Shown: positions 18,215 to 28,589 of the stretch, one piece after another
How positions within the stretch are numbered: the first letter of the stretch is position 1
Layout: each line of letters starts with the position of its first letter
Source of the DNA: Myxococcota bacterium
GTDB taxonomy: Bacteria > Myxococcota_A > UBA796 > JAFGLY01
Assembly: GCA_024276675.1 (NCBI GenBank)
Contig: JAJRWT010000008.1
Location: 1-64,000, forward strand
DNA length: 64,000 nucleotides
Reading direction: 5' to 3'
The notes under the pieces: generated by a model
What the model was told of the DNA's origin: nothing
Seen by the model: only the letters and a program-made list of their open reading frames with translations
Databases searched by the model: none
Program-made: the position numbers and the translations under genes

Positions 18215-20104
18215 TCAAGAGAAGAATTTCTGGAACCAGCCTTTCACCTTGCTCCACGCGCCGGGCTTTTTACTGGCGTGGCCAGCAGCGCTGGAAATCT
18301 GGCTCGGGGCGTGTTCGTCGCCGGCGGCAGCTCCCTGCTGCTGCTCCTGCGCCTTGGCCCCCGGTTCGGGCTTCGAGGGCACCCTGGGCTGCGTTTTGGC
18401 CGGAGCCTGTCTTGGCTCGGGGGAGGCAGCGCGGGTGGCGGCTTGTGTGTCAGAAGCTGACGCAGGCGCGTCTGGCTTCGCGTGGTGTGGTTTTCCGAGG
18501 GCGGCAGGGGATGGCGGCGCCGAGGAGCCCTGTTGCACGGTGGGCTTGGGAAGGGGCTGCGATCCAGGCGTGGCACTGGAAGGGGCCTTGCGCTTCCTGA
18601 GCTTGCCCAGCTTGAGCCTGGATTTGACCGTGTGGCCCGTGACTTTGTCTTTTGCCGTGAGGTTGAGAATACCCTCGGAGTCGATATGGAAGGTCACCTC
18701 TACCTGCACCTTGCCCTTGAGGGCGGAGCGTATCCCCGAAAAAACAAAGGTGCCGATGAGTTCGTTTTCAGCTACCTGTTGGCTTTCACCCTGATATATG
18801 CGCAACATAATGGAGCGCTGGCGGTCTTTGCTGGTGGTGAGCGTGCGGGTCTTGTAGTCGGGGAGTGGTTGGTTCTTCTGGAAGAGGACGTGCATCGTGC
18901 CGTCCACCTTGCTTATGCCGATGGGCATGGGTAGCACGTCCAGGAGGGTGACGTCCGCTGTGCTCTGTGCGGAGAGGGAGTGTGCCATGATGGCGGCACC
19001 GATTGCCACGGCTTCGTCGGGGTGTACTCCCTTGGATGGTGGTTTGCCGGTGAGTTCGGCCACTTTTTTCTGTACCAGTGGCATGCGGGACTGGCCACCC
19101 ACAAGGAGGATTTCGTCGATCTGCTCCACGGTGGTGCCTGCTTCGCGGAATATGCGCTTGCAGGTGTTCAGTGTGCGGTCCACCAGGTCCGTGGTCAGCG
19201 ACTCGAGCTGTTGCCGTGTGATGGAGATGTCCACGTCGATGGAGCCGTCATCCCCGTGGGTGATGTAGGGGATGTGAATCCTGGTTTCGGTCAGGGACGA
19301 GAGCTGGATCTTGGCGGCTTCTGCGGCGTCGCGGACCCGCTGGATCGCCACCCTGTCCCACGAGAGATCGATCTCGTGTTCTTTGAGAAAATGCTCGAGA
19401 ACGTACTGCATCACGCGGCTGTCGAAGTCCACTCCGCCAAGAAAGGTATCTCCCCCGGTGGCGATCACCTCGAAGATACGGTTGCGGATGTCGATGACCG
19501 AGATGTCGAAGGTTCCTCCGCCGAGGTCGAACACGGCGATACGACTGCTCAGGTTCTTGCCCATGCCGTAGGCGAGGGAGGCTGCGGTGGGCTCGTTCAG
19601 GATGCGCAGGACCTTCAGTCTGGCCATCTGCCCGGCGGTACGCACTGCCTGGCGCTGCCGGTCGTTGAAGTAGGCGGGAACCGTAATGACCGCCTGTTCC
19701 ACGGGCTCGCCAATGGCCCGTTCGGCATATGACTTGATATGCTTGAGGATGGCCGCGGAGATCTGTTCCAGGGTGAAAACCTGCTCGTTCACCTTGACCA
19801 TCACCTCGGAGGAAGCACTCTCCACCAGCTCATAGGTATAGACCTGCCGGATCTTGTCGATGGTCTTGGAGTGGAAGTTGCGACCGATCAGCCGCTTCGC
19901 ACCCATGATGGTGCTCATGGGGTTCAGTTGGGCCTGACGCTTGGCCTCGCGCCCGATGATGGGCTGCCCTGTCTTGTCCAGTGCGAAGACCGAGGGGATG
20001 GTTGTGTCTCCACCGTGGGAGGTGATGATATGCGGCTTGCCATTTTCTATGATGGCAGCACAAGAATTGGTCGTTCCCAGGTCGATGCCTATGGCTTTGC
20101 CCAT
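18215..20104 (-). CDS. DnaK/Hsp70 paralogue with a disordered tail in place of the lid
   Basis: A 629-residue Hsp70. The ATPase domain is complete: [30 protein letters not shown] and LLVGGQSRMP, so ATP turnover is expected. The linker (DVTLLDVLPMPIGI) and substrate-binding beta-sandwich follow to about residue 500. The usual helical lid is absent: instead there are about 105 residues rich in Pro, Ala, Ser and Gln, then a basic aromatic end (SKVKGWFQKFFS) that could form an amphipathic, membrane-seeking helix. A canonical dnaK exists at 26685, so this is a specialised paralogue, comparable in principle with the motility-linked Hsp70s SglK and StkA of Myxococcus. ATG 20104 or the one just before it is used, after AAGGGA. 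Confidence 0.92.
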   Translation of the reverse strand: MGKAIGIDLGTTNSCAAIIENGKPHIITSHGGDTTIPSVFALDKTGQPIIGREAKRQAQLNPMSTIMGAKRLIGRNFHSKTIDKIRQVYTYELVESASSEVMVKVNEQVFTLEQISAAILKHIKSYAERAIGEPVEQAVITVPAYFNDRQRQAVRTAGQMARLKVLRILNEPTAASLAYGMGKNLSSRIAVFDLGGGTFDISVIDIRNRIFEVIATGGDTFLGGVDFDSRVMQYVLEHFLKEHEIDLSWDRVAIQRVRDAAEAAKIQLSSLTETRIHIPYITHGDDGSIDVDISITRQQLESLTTDLVDRTLNTCKRIFREAGTTVEQIDEILLVGGQSRMPLVQKKVAELTGKPPSKGVHPDEAVAIGAAIMAHSLSAQSTADVTLLDVLPMPIGISKVDGTMHVLFQKNQPLPDYKTRTLTTSKDRQRSIMLRIYQGESQQVAENELIGTFVFSGIRSALKGKVQVEVTFHIDSEGILNLTAKDKVTGHTVKSRLKLGKLRKRKAPSSATPGSQPLPKPTVQQGSSAPPSPAALGKPHHAKPDAPASASDTQAATRAASPEPRQAPAKTQPRVPSKPEPGAKAQEQQQGAAAGDEHAPSQISSAAGHASKKPGAWSKVKGWFQKFFS

Positions 20105-20146
20105 CAATTCCCTTCCAGGATTTTGCTCACGAGAGCGAACAACCTT

Positions 20147-20176
20147 TCAATAGCACGGTACAACCAAGCCAGTCAA
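20147..20176 (-). promoter_or_regulatory. Candidate promoter of the Hsp70-paralogue/trmJ pair
   Basis: On the minus strand TTGACT (20176-20171) and TATTGA (20152-20147) are 18 bp apart, with TG two bases before the -10 as in extended -10 promoters. The leader would be about 36 nt, containing the AAGGGA ribosome-binding site. Confidence 0.4.
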
Positions 20177-20313
20177 TCGAGCGTCGTGGCTGAATATCGT
20201 GTGGCAACATCAGACACAGGGTTCTCCACAGGCAGGGCAGGGGGGGCGGCGCCATTTCCCTGACCCCTCCGAGAAAGGAGCGAGGCGCAATCCGCAGCTC
20301 AGGCCTGAACAGT

Positions 20314-21570
20314 TCAGTACAAGTCTTCCTGGAGCTTTTGGTCCTTTGTTACCAGAATTTCAGTGACGGCACGCTCGGTGGCACCGGAAACGATAAAGTT
20401 CCAGCCGCCCCAGGTCAACCGTGTGCCCAACGACGGTATCCTGCCACAGCGTGTCAGAATAAAACCTGCCAGCGTTTCGAAGTCGCCTTCGGGGATGAGC
20501 AGGCCCAGCTTTTCTTCCAGGAGTTCTCGTTCCACCCTGCCTTCCACGGCCCAGGTATGGTCTCCCATTTTTTTTATGGCCGCAGGTTCCTGGTCGAACT
20601 CATCCTCGATTTCCCCGACGATCTCCTCCAGGATGTCTTCGACGGTGATTATTCCGACGGCACCGCCGTACTCGTCAACGACCACGGCGAAACGTTGACG
20701 CTCGCGGCGAAGCTCTGAAAACAGCTCCTCCAGGCGCTTGGTCTCGGGGATGAATGGCACCGATTTCATGATGTTGGATACAGGTTCCTTCCGGTCTTTG
20801 GAGAAGAGGACATCGCGATGACCCACCAGGCCGACGATGTTGTCAACTCTTTCCTGGAAGACGGGGATCCTGCTGAAGCCGGTCTCGACTATGGTCTGGG
20901 CGGCCTCTGTGACTGTTGCGGTCTCCGGCAGCCCCACCACTTCGATGAGGGGAACCATGGCATCCTGCACCACGTTGTCGCCAAATTCGAGGATCTTCTT
21001 GATGTAATCGCGGTCTTCTTCGTCAATGTCGTTCTTGTCGGAGGAATCCAGGATGAGCAGTATTTCCTCCCTGCTGACAGGGCCGGCACCCGCTTCCGCG
21101 GTGGAGTGGATAAGTCGAAGCATCAGTCTGCTGGCCCAATCAATGACAAACAGGGCCGGTGTGAACAATACCGACACAAGGCGAAGCGGGTAGACGATGA
21201 TGGGGGCCAGCCGATTTGCATAGTGTTCAAACAGGCTCTTGGGAGTCATTTCGCCAAAAACCAGCACCAGGGGGATCATGAACAACGGCACATACAGGGT
21301 GGCTTCCCGGGAAAACAGGGTCGAAGCCAGGAAGGTAGCCAACGTCGTGGATGTCACCATGGACAGGTTTGTACCGATGAGGCAGGTTCCCAGGAGCCAT
21401 TCGGGGCGGTCCAGCATTTTCAGTGCCAGGATGGAACCGCGGTGCCCCTTGTCGGCGCGGATGCGCAGGTTCAACCTGTTGGCGGAGATCATGGCGATTT
21501 CGGAGCCGGAAAAGAAACCTTCCGAGAGCAAACAGAGGCCGATGATCAGGAACAGGTACCAGTAGCTCAA
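20314..21570 (-). CDS. CNNM/CorC-type CBS-domain membrane protein (downstream copy)
   Basis: A 418-residue protein with four N-terminal hydrophobic helices of the DUF21/CNNM type (FLIIGLCLLSEGFFSGSEIAM), a CBS pair (VQDAMVPLIEVVGLPETATV; SNIMKSVPFIPETKRLEELF), and a C-terminal CorC_HlyC domain (WAVEGRVERELLEEKLGL). Relatives are implicated in Mg2+/Co2+ transport or hemolysin-like phenotypes. The best start is TTG 21570, which overlaps the stop of the upstream paralogue as TTGA; the longer frame upstream lacks a convincing start. The Gly/Ser-rich loop FFSGSEIAMISANR is the conserved membrane motif. Confidence 0.9.
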   Translation of the reverse strand: MSYWYLFLIIGLCLLSEGFFSGSEIAMISANRLNLRIRADKGHRGSILALKMLDRPEWLLGTCLIGTNLSMVTSTTLATFLASTLFSREATLYVPLFMIPLVLVFGEMTPKSLFEHYANRLAPIIVYPLRLVSVLFTPALFVIDWASRLMLRLIHSTAEAGAGPVSREEILLILDSSDKNDIDEEDRDYIKKILEFGDNVVQDAMVPLIEVVGLPETATVTEAAQTIVETGFSRIPVFQERVDNIVGLVGHRDVLFSKDRKEPVSNIMKSVPFIPETKRLEELFSELRRERQRFAVVVDEYGGAVGIITVEDILEEIVGEIEDEFDQEPAAIKKMGDHTWAVEGRVERELLEEKLGLLIPEGDFETLAGFILTRCGRIPSLGTRLTWGGWNFIVSGATERAVTEILVTKDQKLQEDLY

Positions 21571-22901
21571 GAACCACCCCCGTCGTTCCCTGCCCCATGG
21601 ACACGCAGAGTGGTGATTCGTCGCCCGGAGATCTCCGCCACTTCCAATGTCAATCCACTCCACTCCAGCTTTTGTCCGGGTCTGGGAATCTCACCCAGCT
21701 CGCTCAGTACGAAACCGCCAAGGGTGTTGTAGCCGCCCGGCGGTAGAGAGATGCCCAGCAGTTGGGAGAAGTCGTCCACAGTCATGCTCGCCCTGATGAG
21801 CAGAGTGCCGTCCGACTGTTCCCGTACCGGTCCTTCGGGCAGAAGGTCCTTTTCATCCTGGACTTCCCCCATCAATTCTCCCAACAGGTCGTCCATGGTA
21901 ACCAGGCCGCTGATGGAGCCGTGCTCATCCACCACCATGGCCATGTGGAGCTTACGGCTACGCATTTCTTTGAGGAGATCATCCATTCTCTTGAAGGTGG
22001 GCACGAAAAACGCCGGGTGGAGGATCTTCCGTATCTCCGATGGCTTGGGATGGGGGAGAGGGATCAATCGGAGCAGGTCCTTGGTCATGAGCACGCCAAG
22101 TACGTTGTCCCGGCCTCCGGAGTATACGGGCAGTCGGCTGAAGGGGTGTAGCCGCACGGTTTCCAGAATCTCGTCGAAGGGCGAGTACAACTCCAGCATC
22201 ACCAGGTCAGGGCGAGGTGTCATCACGCGGCTTACAGGTTGATCACCAAACTCGAAGACAGCGTGTACCAACTCCTGCTCCATTTCCTTGATGGAGCCCT
22301 GTTCCAGGCCCTGGTCCACGAGCTTCCGCAACTGTTCCTCCTTGATACGGTCGGAACGTACCTGTCCACGCACTCCGAAGACATGGAGGATCTTGTCAAT
22401 CACCTGTGTAAACAACCAACGAAGCGGAGTTATCAGGAAGTAGAACAGTGCCAGCGGTTGGGCGGCCCACAAGGCCCAGGTCCGCCGAAAGCGAAACGCC
22501 AGGTTCTTGGGCACGACTTCGCCAAACAACACCAGGAAGGGGGTCACCACCAGGATGTTGACCCACGGTCTGTCGGGAACCAACTGTGCGATCATGCCCG
22601 CCGAAAGCGACGAGAGGCTGACATTTACCAGTTCGTTCCCCATGAGGATGGTGGCCAGGAGACGCCTGGGGCGGGACCTGAGCCTTTCCAACAGCCTTCC
22701 CTTCTTCCCGCGGGTCTTGAGGACCTCGCGGTCGATGGCCTGAAGACTGAAGGTGGCGGTTTCCGTTCCCGAAAAGAATGCCGAGAGAATCATCAGGAGG
22801 GCTAAACCGGCAAACGTGAACCCGAGATTGCTATCCGAGTGCGTCAGCACCGCCGCGGAGCTGAAGCCGGTGGAAGCAAGCAGGAGGAAGGAGGTCAGCA
22901 A
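21567..22901 (-). CDS. CNNM/CorC-type CBS-domain membrane protein (upstream copy)
   Basis: A 444-residue paralogue of the next gene, with the same DUF21 membrane domain (LLMILSAFFSGTETATFSLQ), CBS pair (VSRVMTPRPDLVMLELYSP; VLMTKDLLRLIPLP) and CorC_HlyC tail (LLIRASMTVDDFSQLLGISL). The start is taken as TTG 22901, which has AGGAGG four bases upstream and opens a hydrophobic leader (LLTSFLLLASTGFSSAAV); the in-frame 94 residues further upstream look non-coding. The two copies are translationally coupled and may form a heteromeric transporter or sensor. Such tandem pairs are common in bacteria. Confidence 0.9.
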   Translation of the reverse strand: MLTSFLLLASTGFSSAAVLTHSDSNLGFTFAGLALLMILSAFFSGTETATFSLQAIDREVLKTRGKKGRLLERLRSRPRRLLATILMGNELVNVSLSSLSAGMIAQLVPDRPWVNILVVTPFLVLFGEVVPKNLAFRFRRTWALWAAQPLALFYFLITPLRWLFTQVIDKILHVFGVRGQVRSDRIKEEQLRKLVDQGLEQGSIKEMEQELVHAVFEFGDQPVSRVMTPRPDLVMLELYSPFDEILETVRLHPFSRLPVYSGGRDNVLGVLMTKDLLRLIPLPHPKPSEIRKILHPAFFVPTFKRMDDLLKEMRSRKLHMAMVVDEHGSISGLVTMDDLLGELMGEVQDEKDLLPEGPVREQSDGTLLIRASMTVDDFSQLLGISLPPGGYNTLGGFVLSELGEIPRPGQKLEWSGLTLEVAEISGRRITTLRVHGAGNDGGGS

Positions 22902-23280
22902 TTGGCCTCCTGGAGCGGAACATCTTCTGGAGGTTGGCTGGGTAGCGCCAGATCCGACATTTCGGAACTGCCTCCGGGGTTCGGGGGAACGACTACCCAG
23001 ACTCGATGGTCCCGCAATGGTATCGGGTTGCAAGCAGGAAAAGCTGGACATGTTCCGCAGCACGGCGGGACGTGCTGCCGGATGCAGCCTGGTTGTGAAT
23101 CGACTGGGTCTTCGCTCATCGCTCCTTGTGTTCCTGCTTCTCAGGTTATTCTGGCACAAGCTACAGAGGAGGGTAACGAGCACTCGTATTCTACTTTTCT
23201 ACCGGCACCAGTGCAACAGATACCAGGCTTTGTTTCCAGCGGGACATCCTCACCTGGACGATAGGGAACATGGAATCCAG
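22902..23280. other. Leader region of the CBS gene pair
   Basis: This 379-bp gap lies between the stop of the LpoA-like gene and the TTG start of the first CBS gene, all on the minus strand. It contains one promoter candidate (23188-23216). A 74-codon Cys-containing frame (22895-23119) overlaps the TTG start, but its AAGGAG lies only two bases from its ATG, so I do not call it a gene. Confidence 0.5.
23188..23216 (-). promoter_or_regulatory. Candidate promoter of the CBS gene pair
   Basis: Minus-strand TTGCAC (23216-23211) and TAGAAT (23193-23188) with 17-bp spacing. The -10 matches consensus at five of six positions, the -35 at three. The implied leader to TTG 22901 is about 280 nt, which is long. 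Confidence 0.35.
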
Positions 23281-25347
23281 CTATTCCGGCTCGCCCAGGG
23301 CGGGATCCTGCCAAGGTTCGATGCCGCTTTCTGTAACCTGGAAGATGATGAGATTCCTTTCGACCATGCGGTTTTGGTTGAATTGCCCGCCTCTGGCCAC
23401 GGGGTCGGGCAGGTCTACGTTGGCGATGGCGTTCTTCATGGAAGGGCGATCCGTTACTCCGGTCCTGTAGGCCGTGAACAACATCCGGGTGGTGTCGTAG
23501 GCCACGGCGTCCAGCACACCCGGTTTCTGTGAAAAGCTCTGGCTGAACAACGAGACGAAGGACGTGACCTGGCTGTCGGGAAGATCAGGCGCGAAGGCGT
23601 CCACCAGGAGGCAGTTGCGGACGTAGTCGCCGCCTTCCAGGGCCAGGCGGTCATCGTGCCAACCATTGAGTCCCAGGAGAAGCAGGGGGACATCGGAACG
23701 CCTTGGTTTGAAAGCACCTATGGAGAACTCTTCGTAGGCGAGGCCGCTGGCCACCAGGGCTACCCTGTGGTAGCCGTCGGGGATGAAGATGGCTTCGAAG
23801 TTCACCAGCGGTGGCAGCACCACCTTGTCGGGGTCCATGCCCTTGGCCTCGGCCTGGCGTTTGAGCCTCCAGAATTCCGACGAACGACTCTCGTAGTCCT
23901 TCTGGGCCAGCTCCTGGGCAGCTTCGCGGAAGTCGCCTTTGCCGGGGTCGTAGAAGACGGTCCTCTTGACGGATGCACTGCGTTCTTCCACATCTGCACG
24001 GAACAGCGCCGCTGCCTGTTGGCCGTAGGCGTTGTCGGGTGCCATGATGGCGAAGCTGCGCATTCCACGGTAGTCCACGACAAAGTCCAGAAGCGCGTGG
24101 ATCTGTTGAGCGGGCGTCAGGAAGGCCTGGTAGACTTCATCGCCGATTTCGGTGATGCCCTGCTTCTGGGTGAAGGTGATGATTGGAACTCGCATGGCCT
24201 GGGCGGCCTGGCTCACGACGGTGGATGTCTCTTTCAGGAGTGGTCCCAGCAACGCGACGGCACCATCCTGCATCACCAGGTCTTCCGCAAGGCGCAGGGC
24301 TTGATCCGGGTCACCGGCCGTATCGCGGAACAGGAAGCGGAGCGAGCCCGGCTCCTGCGATGCTGCCAGCTCGATGACGCCCTTGAGGCGCTTGCCAGGT
24401 GGAGCGTAGGTCCCCGAGAGGGGAAGCAATACTCCGATGGTGTGGACATTCACGGGATCGCCGTGATTGGCGCGCTCGATGATGTAGCGGGCCTCGTCGG
24501 CGCCGTCGGATTCCGGAAAAGATGCCAGGTACGCTTCAGCGATACGAATGGCCTGTTGGAAGTCATCGCTCAACAATGCCTGCTGGGCACGAGCCAGTTC
24601 GCTTCCATCGGTGTCGGTGGCTCCGAGGCCGGACAGTTGCTCGGTCATGGACTGTCGGGTCTGTGGGTCCTGCACCAGGAGAGGGCCCACTTCTTGCCGG
24701 ACTCGGGTGACGACGACCGGATCGTGGGAACTCACGGCAAATGATACCGCCTGCGAGGCCAGGGCAACGACTTGTTGGAAGGGTTCCCCGGCGCGCGAAG
24801 CATGGAGCGCCAGAAGGCGATAGCGGTCGGCGTTCATGGTATCCGGGATGTTCCTGGGGGAGATGAGCGACAATGTCGCCAGTTGGTTTCCCGACGGTGT
24901 TTCGCCACAGTCTACGAGCGTGATCCCAAGAACAGCGGCGGACTGGAGCAGGTGGTCGGGGTACTGATCCCGAACCCGTTCGAAGTGGGATCTGGCCACC
25001 AGGGGATCCATGGCCAGCCTACGCTGTTCACCTGCGTTGATGGCCACCCAGGGGACCAGGTCGGGATCGGGGTTGGCGGCCAGGTAGTCCTCCAGGATGG
25101 CCATGGCTTCTCTGCGGTCGTCTATTGCGATGGTCCTGGCCTGTTGAACGATACCTGGTTCCTTGCTGGACTTGCGGCGGCCTGCGTCGGCGCTTGAAGG
25201 GAACAGGATCGTGGCCAGCAAAAACAACAGTGGGAGGACAGCATTCAACACCCGGTACCGTGAAGAACAGGGCGGTATCCGAACCGTTCCCGGGCCAGAG
25301 AAGAAGGGGATGGATCCGAGGATCCCTTTATGCACGCCGCCTGTCAT
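23281..25347 (-). CDS. LpoA-like exported protein with periplasmic-binding-protein fold
   Basis: A 688-residue protein with an N-terminal signal (VLNAVLPLLFLLATILFPSSADA, about 33-55). Residues of about 60-300 are helical and TPR-like. From about 310 a type-1 periplasmic-binding domain is evident (VHTIGVLLPLSGTYAPPGKRLK...VALLGPLLKETSTVVSQAAQAMRVPIITF...RSFAIMAPDNAYGQQAA). This TPR-plus-Peripla_BP_6 order is that of LpoA, the outer-membrane activator of penicillin-binding protein 1A, and of ABC-type branched-chain amino-acid receptors. No lipobox is obvious, so anchoring is uncertain. It lies 76 bp after dnaJ on the same strand. Confidence 0.85.
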   Translation of the reverse strand: MTGGVHKGILGSIPFFSGPGTVRIPPCSSRYRVLNAVLPLLFLLATILFPSSADAGRRKSSKEPGIVQQARTIAIDDRREAMAILEDYLAANPDPDLVPWVAINAGEQRRLAMDPLVARSHFERVRDQYPDHLLQSAAVLGITLVDCGETPSGNQLATLSLISPRNIPDTMNADRYRLLALHASRAGEPFQQVVALASQAVSFAVSSHDPVVVTRVRQEVGPLLVQDPQTRQSMTEQLSGLGATDTDGSELARAQQALLSDDFQQAIRIAEAYLASFPESDGADEARYIIERANHGDPVNVHTIGVLLPLSGTYAPPGKRLKGVIELAASQEPGSLRFLFRDTAGDPDQALRLAEDLVMQDGAVALLGPLLKETSTVVSQAAQAMRVPIITFTQKQGITEIGDEVYQAFLTPAQQIHALLDFVVDYRGMRSFAIMAPDNAYGQQAAALFRADVEERSASVKRTVFYDPGKGDFREAAQELAQKDYESRSSEFWRLKRQAEAKGMDPDKVVLPPLVNFEAIFIPDGYHRVALVASGLAYEEFSIGAFKPRRSDVPLLLLGLNGWHDDRLALEGGDYVRNCLLVDAFAPDLPDSQVTSFVSLFSQSFSQKPGVLDAVAYDTTRMLFTAYRTGVTDRPSMKNAIANVDLPDPVARGGQFNQNRMVERNLIIFQVTESGIEPWQDPALGEPE

Positions 25348-25423
25348 GCCGTCATCCTGTGTTTTCTCCGCGAGAGGGTGTCGTTCCCGGGAGCGAAGGT
25401 GTGGGTAATGGTCACGCTGAGGG

Positions 25424-26530
25424 TCACCCGACTTCCCGGTTGGAGGGATCGTTCAATTCCTGGTAACACCTGCTCCGTATCTGTTCCCAGGCTTTCCTTA
25501 GTGGATGGTTGTCGGCACCCAGGAGGCTGTAGAGCTGCCGGAGATTCAGCTCTTGCTCCCGGCTCAGGTGCGCAGGCAACTCCACCAGGAGTTGTAGCTG
25601 GAGATCCCCACGGGATGGGCTGTCCAGCCGGGGCAGCCCGCGGCCCTTCAGGCGTATGAGCTGACCGTGACGGGCCCCCGGCGAGATTCGAATAGTCGTT
25701 CGCCCATCTATGGTTGGAACGGTTATGTCGGTTCCAAGCACAGCTTCTGCAACGGTGAGTGGCAGATCGTACCTCAGATGGGGACCACGACGTTTGAAAA
25801 GTACATGGGACGAGATGTTCACGATTACATACAGATCGCCTGCACGCCCTCCTGCCGTAGAGACGTTGCCCCTTCCACGAATCTTTAGTTTCTGCCCCTG
25901 TCCTGCTCCCGGGGGGATGCGTACCTTCAGATGTTCCATTGTGCCGTGATGGCCTTCTCCGCCGCAGCGTCGGCAGGTCTTTTCTGCCGTCCATCCCTTG
26001 CCATCGCAGTGGGGGCAGCTTGAGCGGAACAGCCTGCCGGTCTTGGCCTTCCCCGAGCCGCCGCAGATATCGCAGCCACGCTTTCCGGCGTCGGGGTCCG
26101 CACCGTCGCCTCCACATCGGCGGCATCGAACCTGCCGGGCGAATTCGACCTTTTTTTTCGCGCCGCTGAACACCTCGTAGATATCGATCTCTACTTCGTG
26201 CCTGATGTCCTTGCCTTTCCCGCCAGGTTTCACACGCTTGAAAAGGGAACCTATGGCTTCTCCTATTACACTGTTGAGTTCTTCCTTTGTGGGTGGACGA
26301 CCGGAAGGGTTGTAGAGAGGACCCATTTTGTCGTACTGCCTTCGTCGGACAGGGTCCGAGAGGGTCTCGTATGCCTCGTTTACTTCCTTGAAACGCCGCT
26401 CGGATTCCAGATCATCCGGGTTGCGATCTGGATGGAAGCGAAGGGCGAGGTTTCTGTAGGCCCGTTTGATTTCGCTCGAACCGGCGTTTCGTGAAACACC
26501 CAGCACGGCATAGTAATCGCGACGAACCAA
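25424..26530 (-). CDS. dnaJ: Chaperone DnaJ
   Basis: A 368-residue type-I Hsp40 that stimulates DnaK ATPase and delivers substrates. The J domain (1-68) has the HPD tripeptide at 33-35. Four CxxCxGxG zinc motifs lie at 136-194 ([32 protein letters not shown]). The C-terminal beta domains follow ([34 protein letters not shown]). The Gly/Phe-rich region between J domain and zinc finger is nearly absent, replaced by a Lys/Glu segment (about 70-110). It is third in the grpE-dnaK-dnaJ order, 154 bp after dnaK. Confidence 0.95.
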   Translation of the reverse strand: MVRRDYYAVLGVSRNAGSSEIKRAYRNLALRFHPDRNPDDLESERRFKEVNEAYETLSDPVRRRQYDKMGPLYNPSGRPPTKEELNSVIGEAIGSLFKRVKPGGKGKDIRHEVEIDIYEVFSGAKKKVEFARQVRCRRCGGDGADPDAGKRGCDICGGSGKAKTGRLFRSSCPHCDGKGWTAEKTCRRCGGEGHHGTMEHLKVRIPPGAGQGQKLKIRGRGNVSTAGGRAGDLYVIVNISSHVLFKRRGPHLRYDLPLTVAEAVLGTDITVPTIDGRTTIRISPGARHGQLIRLKGRGLPRLDSPSRGDLQLQLLVELPAHLSREQELNLRQLYSLLGADNHPLRKAWEQIRSRCYQELNDPSNREVG

Positions 26531-26684
26531 GGGTTGCCTCCAAGAATGAGCGACTGCTGGTCTATGGCTGTTGGAACCTGCGGATCATGCGATGGGAAAC
26601 AGGAGGCCAGAGTATAACAGGGGCACCCCGTCCAGCGGTGGTACGAGAGGAGTACTGGCTCCACCCGCAGGAGATGTGGGATGA

Positions 26685-28589
26685 TCAGGCCGGGTTTTCG
26701 GATTCCTCGTCGAATTCGTCGGCCAATTCATCCTGGTCCCAGGTTTCGTCGTCTTCGTCTTCGCGGGCTTCCTCCCTGGCTACGGCGTAGATGTGCTGTG
26801 CCAGGAGTTGGGCTGACTGGGTGAGTTCGTCGTATGCGCCGCGCAGGGTTTGCAGGTCCAGGTCGTTGTCGTCCAACAGTTTTTCGGAGACGCGAATGGC
26901 CTGGAGAATCTCTTCCCGGTCTTCGGAATCCATGCTCTCACCGTATTCGTCCAGGGAACGGCGGCTGGTATAGACGAGCCCGTCCAGCCGATTCCTGGCT
27001 TCGGCGGTGTCACGGCGAAGTTTGTCTTCGGAACGGTAGCGCTCCGCACCTTCGACGATGGAGGCGATTTCGTCCTCGGAAAGACCGGAGTTTGAGACGA
27101 TACGCATGCTTGCAGCCTTGCGCGTCCCCAGGTCCTTGGCGTTCACGTGCATGATGCCGTTGGCATCCAGTTCGAACGTGACGTCGATTTCCGGTATTCC
27201 CCTGGGCGCGGGGGGCAGGCCGTGAAGCTCGAGACGCCCCAGGGACTTGTTGTCGATGGCCATCTGCCGTTCGCCCTGCAGTACGTGAACCCGCACCATG
27301 TCCTGGTTGTCCTGGGCGGTGGTGAAGACCTTGGACTTTCGGCAGGGAACGGTAGTGTTGCGCGGTATGATCGGTTCGAAGGTGCCCCCCGCCGTCTCGA
27401 TGCCCAGTGTGAGCGGTGTCACGTCCAGGAGGAGGACATCCTTCACATCTCCGGAAAGCACCGAGCCCTGGATAGCAGCTCCCACGGCTACTACCTCGTC
27501 AGGGTTGACTCCGGCGGTGGGCGTCTTCTTGAATATCTTCTTCACCTTCCTCTGTACCGCGGGCATGCGGGTCATGCCCCCCACCAGGAGGATGGTGTCA
27601 AGCTCCGATGGACGAAGCCCGGCGTCTTCCAGCGCCTGCTTGCAAGGAGGCAGCAGTCGTTCCAGCAGGGGGTCCACCAGTGCTTCCAGGCGCTTTCTGG
27701 AGATGGTGGTATTCAAGTGCAACGGGCTGGTCTCGCCAGTGGTGATGAAGGGCAGACTTATCTCGGTTTCTTCGGTGCTGGATAGTTCGTGCTTGGCTTT
27801 CTCGGCGGCTTCTTTCAGTCGCTGGATGGCGATGGCGTCCTGTGTCAGGTCTACGCCCGTCTCTGCCTCGAACTCCTGCAGCAGATGTTCCACGAGGATC
27901 AAGTCGAAATCCTCGCCACCGAGATAGGTGTCTCCATTGGTGGAACGGACTTCGAAGACACCGTTTTCCACTTCGAGAATCGACACATCGAAGGTGCCGC
28001 CGCCAAGGTCGAAGACAGCAGCCCTGAGATGGTCGTTGCGCCCGAAACCGTAGGCCAGCATGGCTGCCGTCGGTTCATTGATGATCCGCAGAACCTCCAG
28101 ACCTGCAATGCGGCCCGCGTCTTTCGTGGCCTGTCGCTGGGCATCGTCGAAGTAGGCGGGCACCGTGATGACTGCCCTGTCGACTTCTTCACCCAAATAG
28201 GCTTCTGCGGTGGACTTCATGGATTCGAGTATTATTGCGCTTATCTGCGGGGGGCTGTATGCGTCACCGTCTATGTCGATCCAGGCGTCTCCGTTGTCGG
28301 ATGCCACCAAGTGGAAGGGAAGCAGCTTTTTCGCGTGCTCCACTTCCACGTCGTCGAAGCGCCTCCCGATGAGGCGCTTGATGGCGAACAGAGTCCTGGT
28401 GGGGTTGGTAACGGCCTGCCTCCTGGCGATCTGCCCAACCACGCGAGTACCCTGAGGAGTGAATGCCACCACGGACGGTGTAGTCCGTATTCCCTCGGAG
28501 TTGGGGATGACTACAGGTTCTCCGCCCTCTATAACGGCGACACAGGAGTTGGTGGTTCCCAGATCTATTCCGATTACCTTGTTGGGCAT
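26685..28589 (-). CDS. dnaK: Chaperone DnaK
   Basis: A 634-residue canonical Hsp70. It has [34 protein letters not shown] and [10 protein letters not shown] in the ATPase domain, the linker [15 protein letters not shown], the peptide-binding beta domain and a complete helical lid (about 500-610). The tail is very acidic ([22 protein letters not shown]) rather than the common EEVD-like end. ATG 28589 is chosen because AAGGAG lies eight bases upstream; a Met six codons earlier is less well placed. It works with the GrpE and DnaJ encoded on either side. Confidence 0.97.
   Translation of the reverse strand: MPNKVIGIDLGTTNSCVAVIEGGEPVVIPNSEGIRTTPSVVAFTPQGTRVVGQIARRQAVTNPTRTLFAIKRLIGRRFDDVEVEHAKKLLPFHLVASDNGDAWIDIDGDAYSPPQISAIILESMKSTAEAYLGEEVDRAVITVPAYFDDAQRQATKDAGRIAGLEVLRIINEPTAAMLAYGFGRNDHLRAAVFDLGGGTFDVSILEVENGVFEVRSTNGDTYLGGEDFDLILVEHLLQEFEAETGVDLTQDAIAIQRLKEAAEKAKHELSSTEETEISLPFITTGETSPLHLNTTISRKRLEALVDPLLERLLPPCKQALEDAGLRPSELDTILLVGGMTRMPAVQRKVKKIFKKTPTAGVNPDEVVAVGAAIQGSVLSGDVKDVLLLDVTPLTLGIETAGGTFEPIIPRNTTVPCRKSKVFTTAQDNQDMVRVHVLQGERQMAIDNKSLGRLELHGLPPAPRGIPEIDVTFELDANGIMHVNAKDLGTRKAASMRIVSNSGLSEDEIASIVEGAERYRSEDKLRRDTAEARNRLDGLVYTSRRSLDEYGESMDSEDREEILQAIRVSEKLLDDNDLDLQTLRGAYDELTQSAQLLAQHIYAVAREEAREDEDDETWDQDELADEFDEESENPA

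Noticed and set aside
22895..23119. 74-codon Cys-rich small gene
   Set aside because: AAGGAG lies only two bases before the ATG and the frame overlaps the TTG start of the CBS gene; no other support.
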